Part shown: in pieces, positions 16,324-25,347 of the stretch
Layout: each line of letters opens with the position of its first letter
Position numbering within the stretch: the first letter of the stretch is position 1
NCBI GenBank assembly: GCA_020161615.1
Contig: JAIUPD010000006.1
Span: forward strand, 62,001 to 126,000
Origin: Pseudomonadota bacterium
GTDB lineage: Bacteria; Pseudomonadota; Alphaproteobacteria; Rhodobacterales; Rhodobacteraceae
Direction of reading: 5' to 3'
DNA length: 64,000 bases
Notes under the pieces: model-generated
Seen by the model: only the letters and a program-made list of their open reading frames with translations
Databases searched by the model: none
Told to the model about the DNA's origin: nothing
Translations under genes and position numbers: made by a program

Positions 16324-17381
16324 GCCGGACGATCCTCATCACCCTCGCGGTCGTGGCCGGGCTGGGCGCCCTCGTCGGCGCCTCGGTTGTGGGCTTCGGC
16401 CTCTACAACGTATCGGCGCAGAGCGGGCACCTTCCGGGGGTAAGCTGGCTCCTGCACACCACCTTTCGCCATTCTGTCCGTTTGCGGGCTCAGGACGGCG
16501 GTGCCTCGATGCCGGACCTGACTGATCCCGACCTGATCGCCTTGGGGGCCGGACATTTCGCCACCGGCTGCCTTCCGTGCCATGCCGCGCCCGGCCGGCA
16601 GCGAGCGGCGGCGGTACGGTCGATGCTGCCCGAGCCTCCGCCGATCCTCGAGGCGATCGAGGGCTGGGGCCCAAGCGAACTGCATTGGATCATCCAGAAC
16701 GGCGCACGCATGACCGGCATGCCGGCCTGGCCGGCCGAGAACCGGCCTGACGAAGTTTGGTCCGTCGTCGCCTATCTGGAGGCGATCCCCCCAGACCCCG
16801 GCGCCCCCGCTCTACGGATTCCCGACACGGCCACGCTGTCGCGGATCCGTGATCCGCAGACCTATTGCGCGACCTGCCACGAGGCCGTCGCGGGGCCGGT
16901 GCCGGACCTGAGCCTGCTGAGTCCCGCTCAGATCGAGGCAGCCCTGCGCGCCTTTGCTTCGGGCCAGAGGCCGAGCGGGATCATGCAGCAGGCAGTCAGC
17001 CAGGTGAGGCCCGACGACTTCGCCGCCCTCGCCGCCTATTTCGGCGTCCACCCGCAGGACGCCAGCGATGATCCGCGAAGGGAGGTGACCCGCAGGCTGC
17101 CCGGTGCCAGCCTGGCACAGCGGGGGACCAGAGATGTGCCCGCCTGCCACGCCTGTCACGGGCCGGGCGCCGCTGGCTCCTTTGCCGCGACGGGGGCGCC
17201 GTTGCTCGATGGTCAGCGCGAAGCCTATCTGGCGCGTCAACTGCATCTGTGGCGGGAGGGGGTCAGGACGGGATCGGCGTTGATGACGGCTGCGGCGCGC
17301 GACCTGACGGATGCGCAGATCGCCGAGCTTGCCCGATGGTATGCCGACAGAGGACGAGCAGAAACCGCGCGGCCCCGCTGA
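16320..17381 (+). CDS. Membrane-anchored triheme cytochrome c ending the caa3 operon
   Basis: An N-terminal membrane anchor is followed by three CxxCH motifs at residues 84-88 (CLPCH), 183-187 (CATCH) and 276-280 (CHACH). 353 residues, periplasmic. The first domain has a WGPSELHWIIQNGARMTGMPAW stretch whose Met is a likely axial ligand. The start overlaps the CtaG stop. It is the last gene of the operon and probably delivers electrons to the caa3 subunit II; the donor side (bc1 complex or a dehydrogenase) cannot be read from sequence. Confidence 0.85.
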   Translation: MSRTILITLAVVAGLGALVGASVVGFGLYNVSAQSGHLPGVSWLLHTTFRHSVRLRAQDGGASMPDLTDPDLIALGAGHFATGCLPCHAAPGRQRAAAVRSMLPEPPPILEAIEGWGPSELHWIIQNGARMTGMPAWPAENRPDEVWSVVAYLEAIPPDPGAPALRIPDTATLSRIRDPQTYCATCHEAVAGPVPDLSLLSPAQIEAALRAFASGQRPSGIMQQAVSQVRPDDFAALAAYFGVHPQDASDDPRREVTRRLPGASLAQRGTRDVPACHACHGPGAAGSFAATGAPLLDGQREAYLARQLHLWREGVRTGSALMTAAARDLTDAQIAELARWYADRGRAETARPR

Positions 17382-17525
17382 GGGACGGGAAGCAGGGACG
17401 CGGTGCGCAGACGGGACAGGGGCTCGACTGCCCATTCGTTGGCTGCATCGTGAAACCGGAAAAACCGATGCATTCCCCGCTGCCGTCGCGTCCGGTTGAC
17501 ATGCGGACCGCGACCCTTGAAACAT

Positions 17526-17550
17526 AACCGATGGCTGACGGAAATGTTCC
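17526..17550 (-). promoter_or_regulatory. Orphan EcfG-type promoter reading into the cytochrome c gene from its 3' side
   Basis: A perfect GGAACA / GTT pair with 17-nt spacing lies just behind the DUF305 stop and reads leftward, into the 3' end of the caa3-operon cytochrome gene. No convincing minus-strand coding frame follows, so a small or antisense RNA is possible. Confidence 0.6.
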
Positions 17551-17559
17551 GGGCACGGG

Positions 17560-18393
17560 TCATGACCCGCAGGACCAGAACCCGCGGTAGGCGACCTCCG
17601 GGCCGGGATCGAGCCTGAAAACCAACTCGCTGTCCGCGCGCAGGTCGTCGACGGTGGCGAGGGTCATTGTCATCCCCGCCACGCCGAACCCGCCGTCCCG
17701 AGGCGACAAATCCAGAAGAATATTGTTCAGTTTGGCCACCGCGCGGCTGCCATCGGCGGTGGCGACCAAGACCGGGTCCTCGTCCGCGGTTCGGCGGAAG
17801 GCACAAGATTCAGCGGTGTCGATGACCTGCGCCACCTCGGGCGCGCTCATTGGCGCGGGGTGCAGCGTGGTCGGCAAGACCTGACCCAACGCGTCGGCAA
17901 GGTTACCCGGCCGCGGCTCGGGATCGCGGTAGATGCTGGTGGCACGCTCTCCCGTCTCAAGGCGGGCAATAAGCGCACGCATCTCGGCGATCTCGCGGTT
18001 CTGGGCGTCAACGATGCCCTGCGCCAGAGCTGCCACGCGGGCATCCTCGATCCCCGCGCGTCGCGAGGTCATGATGGCAATCGAATGGTGCGGGATCATC
18101 GCCCGCATGTAGCCGAGGCCATCGACGGTGATCTGGCTTCGCACCAGCCCCAGGGCCGCGACGAAGACCACGATGCTGCTGCCAAGGATCGCCAGATTGA
18201 CCCGGCGGCTCGGGTACATCGAGGCCATGAAGGCCAGCATGACGAAGGCCATGAAGGCCCCCATCATCACGGCCATCCAGGCCCGAGTCTGGCTGAAGAA
18301 GACATGCCCGAGCGCATAGGTGTTCAGATACATCATCCCGAACATCCCCAGCGTCGAGACAAGGATCATCAGGGCGAAACGGGCATAGGACAT
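17560..18393 (-). CDS. DUF305 family membrane protein
   Basis: Three or four N-terminal helices (residues 1-90) are followed by a DUF305 domain with its hallmark MIPHHSIAIM and the long helix after it (about 95-150), then an additional about 120-residue domain of unknown type ending in FWSCGS. DUF305 domains are ferritin-like four-helix folds; the paired histidines suggest metal handling. 277 residues, longer than the minimal family. No EcfG-type promoter is visible in the gap behind the katE terminator, so its control is unclear. Confidence 0.75.
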   Translation of the reverse strand: MSYARFALMILVSTLGMFGMMYLNTYALGHVFFSQTRAWMAVMMGAFMAFVMLAFMASMYPSRRVNLAILGSSIVVFVAALGLVRSQITVDGLGYMRAMIPHHSIAIMTSRRAGIEDARVAALAQGIVDAQNREIAEMRALIARLETGERATSIYRDPEPRPGNLADALGQVLPTTLHPAPMSAPEVAQVIDTAESCAFRRTADEDPVLVATADGSRAVAKLNNILLDLSPRDGGFGVAGMTMTLATVDDLRADSELVFRLDPGPEVAYRGFWSCGS

Positions 18394-18441
18394 CGGGTCC
18401 TCCTGTCAATCGGTCAGGGGCGCGCGGGACCCGTGGACAAA

Positions 18442-18475
18442 GGCCCCCGAACCCCTTGGCGGGGTCGGGGGGGCC
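18442..18475 (-). terminator. Hairpin after katE
   Basis: An imperfect GC-rich inverted repeat (GGCCCCCGAACCCC / GGGGTCGGGGGGGCC) around a TTGGC loop lies 7 nt past the katE stop and is followed on the minus strand by a short T run. Confidence 0.55.
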
Positions 18476-18481
18476 GGGGTC

Positions 18482-20590
18482 TCAGCCCATCCTGTCCCAG
18501 AAGCGCAGCGCAGAACACACCGCGACGAAAGCCGCCGCGTCGCCGGGTTCGTTGAGGGCGATCACGCCGGCATCGGGCTCGCCCACCCCTGCGCGGTCGA
18601 ACAGCGCTTCGGCCTCGGGGCTGTAGGCGATGAACTTGGCATGCGCGAAGGCATCGGCGACGAAACTGCGGGCGGCATGCATGCCTTGCAGCTCTTCGGC
18701 CCCCTCGGCGCTGGTGAGGATGGCTACCGCATCATAGAGCACCGAGGGCCCGCCGGTCACCTTCTGCTGTGCCGGCAGCGTCTTGCCGTCAGACAGAGCC
18801 ACACCGCCAATCTGCGGCGCGATGACCTCGACCATCCCGCCGGCCTTCGACACGGCGTCCTGCAGGGCGCGCGCCAGGGCGGCGTCGGCGCCGTCGGTCA
18901 CCAGAAGGCCCAGCTTGCGCCCCTCGAACCGCCCGGCACCGTTCTTCAGGATCGACAAGGCGTCGGACGGCGGCAGATCGACGGGCTCTCTCGCCGGATC
19001 GGCCGGCTTTGGCGGCTTCGCCAAGCCCAGCCCTCGGGCCACGCGTGCGGCCAGATCGGCATCGATATGCGGCAGGTGCGAAACGACGCGCTCACGGACC
19101 GCGGGCGTCTCGACTTTCGACAGTTCGAAGATCAGCGCCTCGGCGATATGGCCCTGCTCGATCTCGGTCTGGCTGCGGTAGAATTGCCGCGCCTGGCTGT
19201 AGTGATCGGCGAAGCTCTCGGGCCTGAGCGCGCGCTTCTCGCCCTCGATCGCCTCGGGGAAGACCTGCCGCCCCGCCTCGGGATCGGCGCGAGGGCCGCC
19301 CTGAGCCCAGGAATTCGGTTCGTAATTCGCCCGGCCCTGCGGCGCGTGCATCGCCATATGGCCGTCCTGCTGGAAATGGTGAAACGGGCATTTCGGGGCA
19401 TTGACCGGGATATGCGTGAAATTTGGCCCGCCCAACCGCTTCAGTTGCGTGTCCAGATAGCTGAAATTGCGCCCCTGCAAGAGCGGGTCATTGGTGAAAT
19501 CGACGCCCGGCACGATGTTCTGGGTACAGAAGGCGACCTGCTCGGTCTCGGCGAAGAAATTGTCGACCATGCGGTCCAGCACCAGCCGTCCGACAATGCG
19601 CACCGGCAGCTCTTCCTCAGGGATCAGCTTCGTCGGGTCCAGCACGTCGAAGGCGAATTTGTCGGCGAAAGCGTCGTCGAAGACCTGCACGCCCAGTTCC
19701 CATTCGGGGAAATCGCCGGACTGGATCGCGGTCCACAGGTCGCGCCGGTGGAAATCGGGGTCGGCGCCCATGATCTTGACCGCCTCATCCCAGGTGACCG
19801 ATTGCAGTCCCAGCTTTGGTTTCCAGTGAAACTTGACGAAATGGCTTTCGCCGCGGTCGTTCACGAAGCGGAAAGTGTGGACGCCGAACCCTTCCATGAA
19901 GCGGAACGAGCGCGGAATGGCGCGGTCGGACATGATCCACATGACCATGTGCATCGATTCCGGCATCAGCGAGATGAAATCCCAGAAATTGTCATGCGCA
20001 GTCTGCGCCTGCGGAAAGCCGCGGTCCGGTGCGGCCTTGGCCGCGTGGATCAGGTCGGGGAACTTGATGGCGTCCTGAATGAAGAAGACCGGGATATTGT
20101 TGCCAACGATGTCCCAGTTCCCCTGATCGGTATAGAGTTTCACCGCGAAGCCGCGGACGTCGCGGGCGAGGTCGGCTGACCCCTTGTTCCCCGCCACGGT
20201 CGAAAACCGCACGAAGGCCGGAACGCGGGTGCCGGCCTTCTGGAACAGGCTGGCGGCGGTCAGTTCGGGGATGGCCTCGGTTACCTCCAGATAGCCATGC
20301 GCGCCATAGCCGCGGGCGTGGACCACGCGCTCGGGGATGCGCTCGTGATCGAAGTGAAACAGTTTTTCGCGGAAATGGACGTCTTCCATCAGGGCGGGGC
20401 CGCGCGGACCGGACCTGAGCGTGTTCTGGTTGTCGTGCACGGGTGCACCCTGCGCTGTGGTCAGGGGCGGGGTATCGCCCTTTGGTCGCTGGTGCCATTC
20501 CCCGCCCTCGCCGCGGCGGGCCGGATGGTCAGCAGTCTCGGTGCCGGTCTGGCTGGTGGCGGAGGGGCTGTAGATGGGATCGTCGGTCAT
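18482..20590 (-). CDS. katE: Large-subunit monofunctional catalase (KatE/HPII type)
   Basis: Decomposes H2O2 in the cytoplasm. The 702-residue product is the clade 2 form: catalase core with the distal His region [11 protein letters not shown] and the distal Asn in [14 protein letters not shown], then a C-terminal flavodoxin/glutamine-amidotransferase-like domain (about residues 540-702) containing [12 protein letters not shown]. The ATG at 20590 has an AGGA site. A perfect EcfG-type promoter lies 62 nt upstream, paired back to back with one for the PRC-barrel gene. Clade 2 catalases are typical general-stress and stationary-phase enzymes. Confidence 0.95.
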   Translation of the reverse strand: MTDDPIYSPSATSQTGTETADHPARRGEGGEWHQRPKGDTPPLTTAQGAPVHDNQNTLRSGPRGPALMEDVHFREKLFHFDHERIPERVVHARGYGAHGYLEVTEAIPELTAASLFQKAGTRVPAFVRFSTVAGNKGSADLARDVRGFAVKLYTDQGNWDIVGNNIPVFFIQDAIKFPDLIHAAKAAPDRGFPQAQTAHDNFWDFISLMPESMHMVMWIMSDRAIPRSFRFMEGFGVHTFRFVNDRGESHFVKFHWKPKLGLQSVTWDEAVKIMGADPDFHRRDLWTAIQSGDFPEWELGVQVFDDAFADKFAFDVLDPTKLIPEEELPVRIVGRLVLDRMVDNFFAETEQVAFCTQNIVPGVDFTNDPLLQGRNFSYLDTQLKRLGGPNFTHIPVNAPKCPFHHFQQDGHMAMHAPQGRANYEPNSWAQGGPRADPEAGRQVFPEAIEGEKRALRPESFADHYSQARQFYRSQTEIEQGHIAEALIFELSKVETPAVRERVVSHLPHIDADLAARVARGLGLAKPPKPADPAREPVDLPPSDALSILKNGAGRFEGRKLGLLVTDGADAALARALQDAVSKAGGMVEVIAPQIGGVALSDGKTLPAQQKVTGGPSVLYDAVAILTSAEGAEELQGMHAARSFVADAFAHAKFIAYSPEAEALFDRAGVGEPDAGVIALNEPGDAAAFVAVCSALRFWDRMG

Positions 20591-20652
20591 GGCTGTCCTG
20601 CTTGCTTGTGGCTTGGCGGGGCCGGCCGTGAAGACGGCCGTGGTCGGTCTGC

Positions 20653-20677
20653 AACCTGCTGGGGCCGCGGATGTTCC
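20653..20677 (-). promoter_or_regulatory. EcfG-type promoter before katE
   Basis: On the minus strand, GGAACA and GTT with 17-nt spacing, 62 nt before the katE ATG. Confidence 0.88.
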
Positions 20678-20725
20678 CGGCAAAAAGCCAGACGGGAAAA
20701 CGGGGCAGGGCGGGCGCGTTCTGCG

Positions 20726-20750
20726 GGAACATTGCGGCGGCCCGCCGGTT
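20726..20750 (+). promoter_or_regulatory. EcfG-type promoter before the PRC-barrel gene
   Basis: GGAACA and GTT with 17-nt spacing, 70 nt before the ATG. Starts 49 nt from the divergent katE promoter. Confidence 0.88.
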
Positions 20751-20820
20751 GAGGGTCGCTGAACCCCGGGCGCGGTCATCGCGATCCCCGGGATCCATCC
20801 CGCAGAACAGGAGAAGACCC

Positions 20821-21171
20821 ATGCAAGACCACGCCTCCACCCTCGTCGCGGCCGACGATGTCACGGGCACCAACGTCTATGGTCCCGACGGCAGCAAGGT
20901 GGGCTCCATCGACCGGGTGATGATCGACAAGCTGTCCGGCAAGGTTGCCTATGCCATCATGACCTTCGGCGGCATCCTCGGCATCGGCGGCAGCGAACGG
21001 CCGGTGCCGTGGGGGACGCTGACCTATGACACCGGGCTGGGCGGCTTTCGTACCAATATCACCAAGGAGCAATTGTCCGACGCGCCCAGCACGAGCGAGC
21101 GCTGGACCAGCGACCGCGAGTGGGAGGAACGCACCCACCTGACCTATGGCCTGCCGCCCTACTGGATCTGA
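20821..21171 (+). CDS. PRC-barrel domain protein
   Basis: A 116-residue cytoplasmic protein, nearly all one PRC-barrel domain: [43 protein letters not shown]-barrels are small beta folds used in photosynthetic reaction centre H subunits and in RimM; stand-alone copies like this are abundant in stress regulons of alphaproteobacteria but have no known biochemical role. AGGAG lies before the ATG. Its own stress promoter makes it a direct regulon candidate. Confidence 0.85.
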   Translation: MQDHASTLVAADDVTGTNVYGPDGSKVGSIDRVMIDKLSGKVAYAIMTFGGILGIGGSERPVPWGTLTYDTGLGGFRTNITKEQLSDAPSTSERWTSDREWEERTHLTYGLPPYWI

Positions 21172-21188
21172 CAGCCGGCGTCCCACTT

Positions 21189-21227
21189 CCAGCAGCCCTG
21201 CCTCGCGTTGCGGTGCAAGGCTGCTGG
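21189..21227. terminator. Hairpin between the PRC gene and the histidine kinase gene
   Basis: A 9-bp perfect stem (CCAGCAGCC / GGCTGCTGG) with a 21-nt loop lies between the two convergent stops. No T run, so assignment as terminator is tentative. Confidence 0.4.
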
Positions 21228-21237
21228 CACCGGGCGG

Positions 21238-24200
21238 TCAGGGCCCGACCGGCACGTCGATCCGGACCTCGAGCCCGGCGGGGTCGAAGGAGAGCGTCAG
21301 CTTCCCTTGCAGCCTGTACTCGATCTCGCCTTGCAGCAATTCGCCCCCAAAGCCCTTGTCCTCGGGCGGGGTGACCAGGGGCCCGCCGGACTCGCGCCAG
21401 AGGATCCGCAGAGTTCCGGCCTCGACCGACCACCTGATCTGAACCCTGCCCCCTTCGGCTGAAAGAGCGCCATATTTCACGGCATTTGTCGTCAGTTCAT
21501 GCACGGCCATTGCCAGCGACAGGCCCATCTGGGGCGGCAGGTTCAGATCCTCGCCCTGCAACGTGAAAGCATGCTCGCCGTGGGGAGCCAGTTCCTCGGA
21601 CAGGATTTCCAGCAGTGAGGCGTTCTTCCAGCGCTCCCGCGACAAGGTTCCATAGGTTCGGCTCAAGGCGCCCAACCGGCCGAGGAAGGCGTATTCGAAG
21701 GATTTCAGGTCAGACGCCCTCTCCAGGGTACGGCGCGAAATCGCCGAGACCACCAGCAGCAGGTTCTTCACCCTGTGGTTCAGCTCATCCACCAGCACCT
21801 GCTGGTGCTGTTCGGCTTCCGCCAGCTGCGTGACATCGACGAAAGTCACGACCACGCCGCCGATCGCCGCGCTGCCGGTCCGGTAGGGATTGAGGCGCAG
21901 CAGATATTGTCGCCCCTCGGCATCGGGCGCCAATTGCCGCTGCGCGGGTTCGCCGAAGCGGAACACGCGGTCGATCTCGTCCCGCAGGTCGGGGTAATCC
22001 CGTGCACTGGACAGGTCGGTCAGGGGCCGACCCACATCGCTGTCGCGAAGGTTGAAGAACGCGGCGGCAGCGGGCGTGAAACTGCGGATCACCAGCGCCT
22101 GGTCCAGAAAAATCGTGGCTATCGCCGTGCTTTCGAACAGGTTCTGAAGGTCGCTGTTGGCGCGGTCCAGCTCGTCGATCTTGTCGTTCAGTTCGGCGTT
22201 GATCGTGTTCAGTTCCTCGTTCAGCGACTGCGTTTCCTCTTTCGAGGCTTCGAGTTCTTCATTCGCCGATTGCACCTCCTCGTTGACCGAGGTCAGCTCC
22301 TCATTCGAGGATTTCAGCTCCTCAAGCGCCGTCTCGTATTCCTCGATGGTGGCTTGCAGCCGCTCCTTGGTGTCGCGCAGTTCCTGCTCGTATTCGCCGT
22401 GGCGGCGCACCTCCTCCTCGCCGGCCATCGTCAGCGCGTCGGCATCAGGACTTCCGCGAAGTTCGAAGACGACCAGGTAAAGCGGCTCGATCCCTTTGGG
22501 ATCGTTCAGCGGCTCCACGCTCACGTCGACCAGTTGGATCGGTTCGCCCTCGGTCTCGATAGGCAGGCTCTGGCGGGTGACGCGCTTCTGCGCGCTCACG
22601 CATTCGCGCAGTGCACCGCGCAGATCCAGCCGCAAGCCGCGCCGCGCCAATGTCAGCAGGTGGCGGCTGGGCGCACCCTGCGGGGCCTCCAGAAAGCGGC
22701 CCGTTCCTGACGAGTAATAAACGATGTCCGCCTCGGCCGTGACCGCAACATGCGCTGGCGCGTAGCGTTCGAGTATCCGCGCCTCAATCCGGCTGCGCAG
22801 GGAACCCGCGCGTTCTTTCTGCATGCTGGCAGTTCCTTCGGAAAAATTCCGCGACCGGCCTTGTCCGGTAAGCGCGGGCACCCGCAGCGACCGGCCCGCC
22901 TGTTCGCGCGCCTGGTAGATGCGGTGTTTCTTGTCGACCGTGGCGAAGAGATCGCCGTGCTGCCCGATGCTTTCGGAACTGCCGAGGAACAGGTAGCCGC
23001 CCGGCCGCAGCGAATAGTGGAAAGTCGGAATCACGTGGCGTTGCACGTCCGGGCCGAAATAGATCAGCAGGTTCCGGCAGGATACCATGTCCATCCGCGA
23101 AAACGGCGGATCGCGCACCAGACTGTGCGGCGAGAAGATGCACATCTCGCGGATCTCGGCGGTCACGACCCGGCTGTCGCCGTCGGGCTTGAAGAAACGC
23201 TGGACGCGCGGCGGGTCGATATCGGTCAGCAGGCTGTCGGGATAGCGCCCGGTCCGCGCCACCGAAAGCGCCGCCTCGTCGATGTCGGTGGCAAAGATCT
23301 GAACCTGTGGGGGGCGTTCCATGCGGTCCATCTGTTCACGGAACAGGATGGCCAGGGAATAGACCTCTTCGCCCGTCGAACAGCCCGGCACCCAGATCCG
23401 CAGGACATCGCCCGAGGATTTGCCCTCGAACAGCCGCGGGACGATGTCGCGTTCGAGCAGAGCGAAGGCATCGGCATCGCGAAAGAAATTCGTGACGTTG
23501 ATCAGGAGGTCGCGGAACAGATTGCCGATCTCCACGGGATCGGTGCGCAGCAATTCCAGGTAAGCATCGAGCGTCTGGAGCTGCCGGACCTGCAGCCGGC
23601 GATAGACCCGACGAAAGAAGGTGCGGGTCTTGTAGCCGGAAAAGTCGTGGCTCGAATGGGTGGCGAGGATGGCGCAGATATCGCGATGGATGCGCTCAAG
23701 CTCAACCGCGCGATGGGCATCGCCCGCCCGGCTCACGGCGGTTAGCGCTTCGAAACTGCGGGCGAAGATTTCGAGCCGTTGCGGCATCGCCTCCGGCCCC
23801 AGCTCCAGGTCGATCACACCACTCGACACTGCGCTTTCGGGCATGGTGGCGGTGTCGGCCGTCTCGGCCGGGGTCTTCCGGGCCAACGTCAGCCCGCCCG
23901 CCTCGCGGATCACCTTCGAGCCGAGTGTACCATCGCCGTCGTCGCCTGCCAGCAGGACGCCAACCGCGTATTCGCCCTGATCCTCGGCCAGCGACGCAAA
24001 GAAATGGTCGATGGGCCGGGGATCGCGATGGCTTGGCTCGGGCTCTTTCAGATAGAGCTTCCCGTCCCGGATCGTCGCAAGGCAAGGATGCGGCACCAGA
24101 TAGGCATGGCCAGCCGCAACCGACACGCCATCGTCGGCCATGCGGACCCGGACCGCCGAGACCGCGGATAGCTGCGCAGGGAGATCGTGCCATGAGGCAG

Positions 24201-24330
24201 TCTCGACCGGCGGAATGACGATCATCGCGAAACTGGGTTCCTCGGCGAAGCCGCTGAAGAAGGTTAGCAACGTCTTGTCCGCGCCGCTCGAACAGCCAAT
24301 TCCCACGATCGGATATCTGCTATCGGGCAT
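21238..24330 (-). CDS. CheB/CheR-PAS-HWE hybrid sensor histidine kinase
   Basis: Domains in order over 1030 residues: CheB-like (about 5-190), CheR methyltransferase (about 225-480, SAM motif VPGCSTGEEVYSLA), a Glu-rich coiled coil (SSNEELTSVNEEVQSANEEL), a PAS domain, and an HWE/HisKA_2 kinase with phosphoacceptor ELNHRVKNLL and ATPase box AVHELTTNAVKYG. The CheB part is degenerate: the usual GxSxGG reads GCSSGAD and the catalytic-His segment reads IVIPPVET without His, though the DG of GDDGDGTLG remains. The ATG at 24330 has a GGAAAG site. HWE kinases of this build commonly feed PhyR in the general stress response. Divergent from a receiver protein gene. Confidence 0.88.
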   Translation of the reverse strand: MPDSRYPIVGIGCSSGADKTLLTFFSGFAEEPSFAMIVIPPVETASWHDLPAQLSAVSAVRVRMADDGVSVAAGHAYLVPHPCLATIRDGKLYLKEPEPSHRDPRPIDHFFASLAEDQGEYAVGVLLAGDDGDGTLGSKVIREAGGLTLARKTPAETADTATMPESAVSSGVIDLELGPEAMPQRLEIFARSFEALTAVSRAGDAHRAVELERIHRDICAILATHSSHDFSGYKTRTFFRRVYRRLQVRQLQTLDAYLELLRTDPVEIGNLFRDLLINVTNFFRDADAFALLERDIVPRLFEGKSSGDVLRIWVPGCSTGEEVYSLAILFREQMDRMERPPQVQIFATDIDEAALSVARTGRYPDSLLTDIDPPRVQRFFKPDGDSRVVTAEIREMCIFSPHSLVRDPPFSRMDMVSCRNLLIYFGPDVQRHVIPTFHYSLRPGGYLFLGSSESIGQHGDLFATVDKKHRIYQAREQAGRSLRVPALTGQGRSRNFSEGTASMQKERAGSLRSRIEARILERYAPAHVAVTAEADIVYYSSGTGRFLEAPQGAPSRHLLTLARRGLRLDLRGALRECVSAQKRVTRQSLPIETEGEPIQLVDVSVEPLNDPKGIEPLYLVVFELRGSPDADALTMAGEEEVRRHGEYEQELRDTKERLQATIEEYETALEELKSSNEELTSVNEEVQSANEELEASKEETQSLNEELNTINAELNDKIDELDRANSDLQNLFESTAIATIFLDQALVIRSFTPAAAAFFNLRDSDVGRPLTDLSSARDYPDLRDEIDRVFRFGEPAQRQLAPDAEGRQYLLRLNPYRTGSAAIGGVVVTFVDVTQLAEAEQHQQVLVDELNHRVKNLLLVVSAISRRTLERASDLKSFEYAFLGRLGALSRTYGTLSRERWKNASLLEILSEELAPHGEHAFTLQGEDLNLPPQMGLSLAMAVHELTTNAVKYGALSAEGGRVQIRWSVEAGTLRILWRESGGPLVTPPEDKGFGGELLQGEIEYRLQGKLTLSFDPAGLEVRIDVPVGP

Positions 24331-24554
24331 ATCGGCTTTCCAGCAATCGGGCTCAGAAGTGCCAGACAGCGCGGCACGGAAAGATGGCGCCGGTGCAGGT
24401 CCGGCGGGAGGCAACCGGCTTGACTGCGCGAAAGGGCGCCGGTCGGCACCGTTCATTCACGCGAATCATTGTCATTCGTCGGAGAGGGCTAAATTAGCAC
24501 AGTAGGCGGCCGACGCATCCCCAAGTTGAAAGATTGGGGAAGGCGCGGCAGTAA

Positions 24555-25151
24555 ATGGACAAAAGCTCAGGAGGAAGAGGTTTGCGTATCCTGATTGTAG
24601 AAGACGACTTCATCGGGGCACAACAACTGGCATCTGAGATTCGCAGCACCGGCAACAGCGTGATCGGACCCTTTCCCACGCTGAGTCTGGCCATGCCCCA
24701 TGTGGGATCCATCGACGCCGCCATTCTCGATGTCTGGCTGGGCAATACCGTTTCATTCCCGGTGGCCGACGCGCTGGTGCGTGCCGGAGTGCCCTTTCTG
24801 TTTCTCACGGCTCATGACAGCCGCAAGGTGCCCGACAGGTTGAGCCATGTGCGGATCTTCGCCAAACCCAGCAGTACCGACACCTTGCTTCATGCGCTCG
24901 AGATGCCCGAGATCGTCTTAGAGACCCCCGGCGCGAACGGGGAGCCGGTCGAAAGCGTGCTGCTGGAATTGATCGAACAGGCGAGTTCCGTCCTGCCCGA
25001 CAGGTCGGCGGCAGAGCGCCTCGTTGCCTCGGTCCTGCGCGAGGCCATCTCGAACGCCGGGGATCGGCGCGATGGCGAAGACATCGGCGAATGGCTCCGC
25101 GATTTGCTGAACGACGAACTGCGCAACCACCGGGGCCGGCACTTCCACTGA
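24555..25151 (+). CDS. Response regulator receiver protein with unassigned C-terminal region
   Basis: Residues 10-120 are a receiver domain with acidic pocket ED-D (17-18), phosphoacceptor Asp59 (ILDVWL), Thr85 (FLTAHD) and Lys104 (IFAKPS). The C-terminal 75 residues are helical with no DNA-binding motif I recognise, so it is not an obvious transcription factor, nor does it have a PhyR-type sigma-like N-terminal domain. It is encoded divergently from the CheB/CheR/HWE kinase, its most likely phosphodonor. It could act as a single-domain relay or phosphate sink toward the stress pathway. Confidence 0.8.
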   Translation: MDKSSGGRGLRILIVEDDFIGAQQLASEIRSTGNSVIGPFPTLSLAMPHVGSIDAAILDVWLGNTVSFPVADALVRAGVPFLFLTAHDSRKVPDRLSHVRIFAKPSSTDTLLHALEMPEIVLETPGANGEPVESVLLELIEQASSVLPDRSAAERLVASVLREAISNAGDRRDGEDIGEWLRDLLNDELRNHRGRHFH

Positions 25152-25260
25152 CCTGCGGCCTGGCCTGCGCCGCCGAGGGATCCTCGTCATCTTTGATCGT
25201 TGTGTTCCTCGGGTCGAAGGCCTTTGGCCTGGCCGCGGGAAAAGACTCTCGACATCGGCG

Positions 25261-25285
25261 GGAACAAGCCGGGGTCGCAGCTGTT
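25261..25285 (+). promoter_or_regulatory. EcfG-type promoter before the split PRC-barrel gene
   Basis: GGAACA and GTT with 17-nt spacing, 62 nt before the ATG. Confidence 0.85.
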
Positions 25286-25347
25286 GTGGGGCACCAAGGA
25301 TGCGAGACCGGTCCTCGGTCCCGCCTGTAAGATCAGAGGAGTGCACC

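Noticed and set aside
17263-17502. Possible small protein downstream of the orphan promoter on the minus strand
   Set aside because: The frame has no ribosome site, runs antisense into the cytochrome gene and has no protein-like composition; a non-coding RNA is a better explanation.
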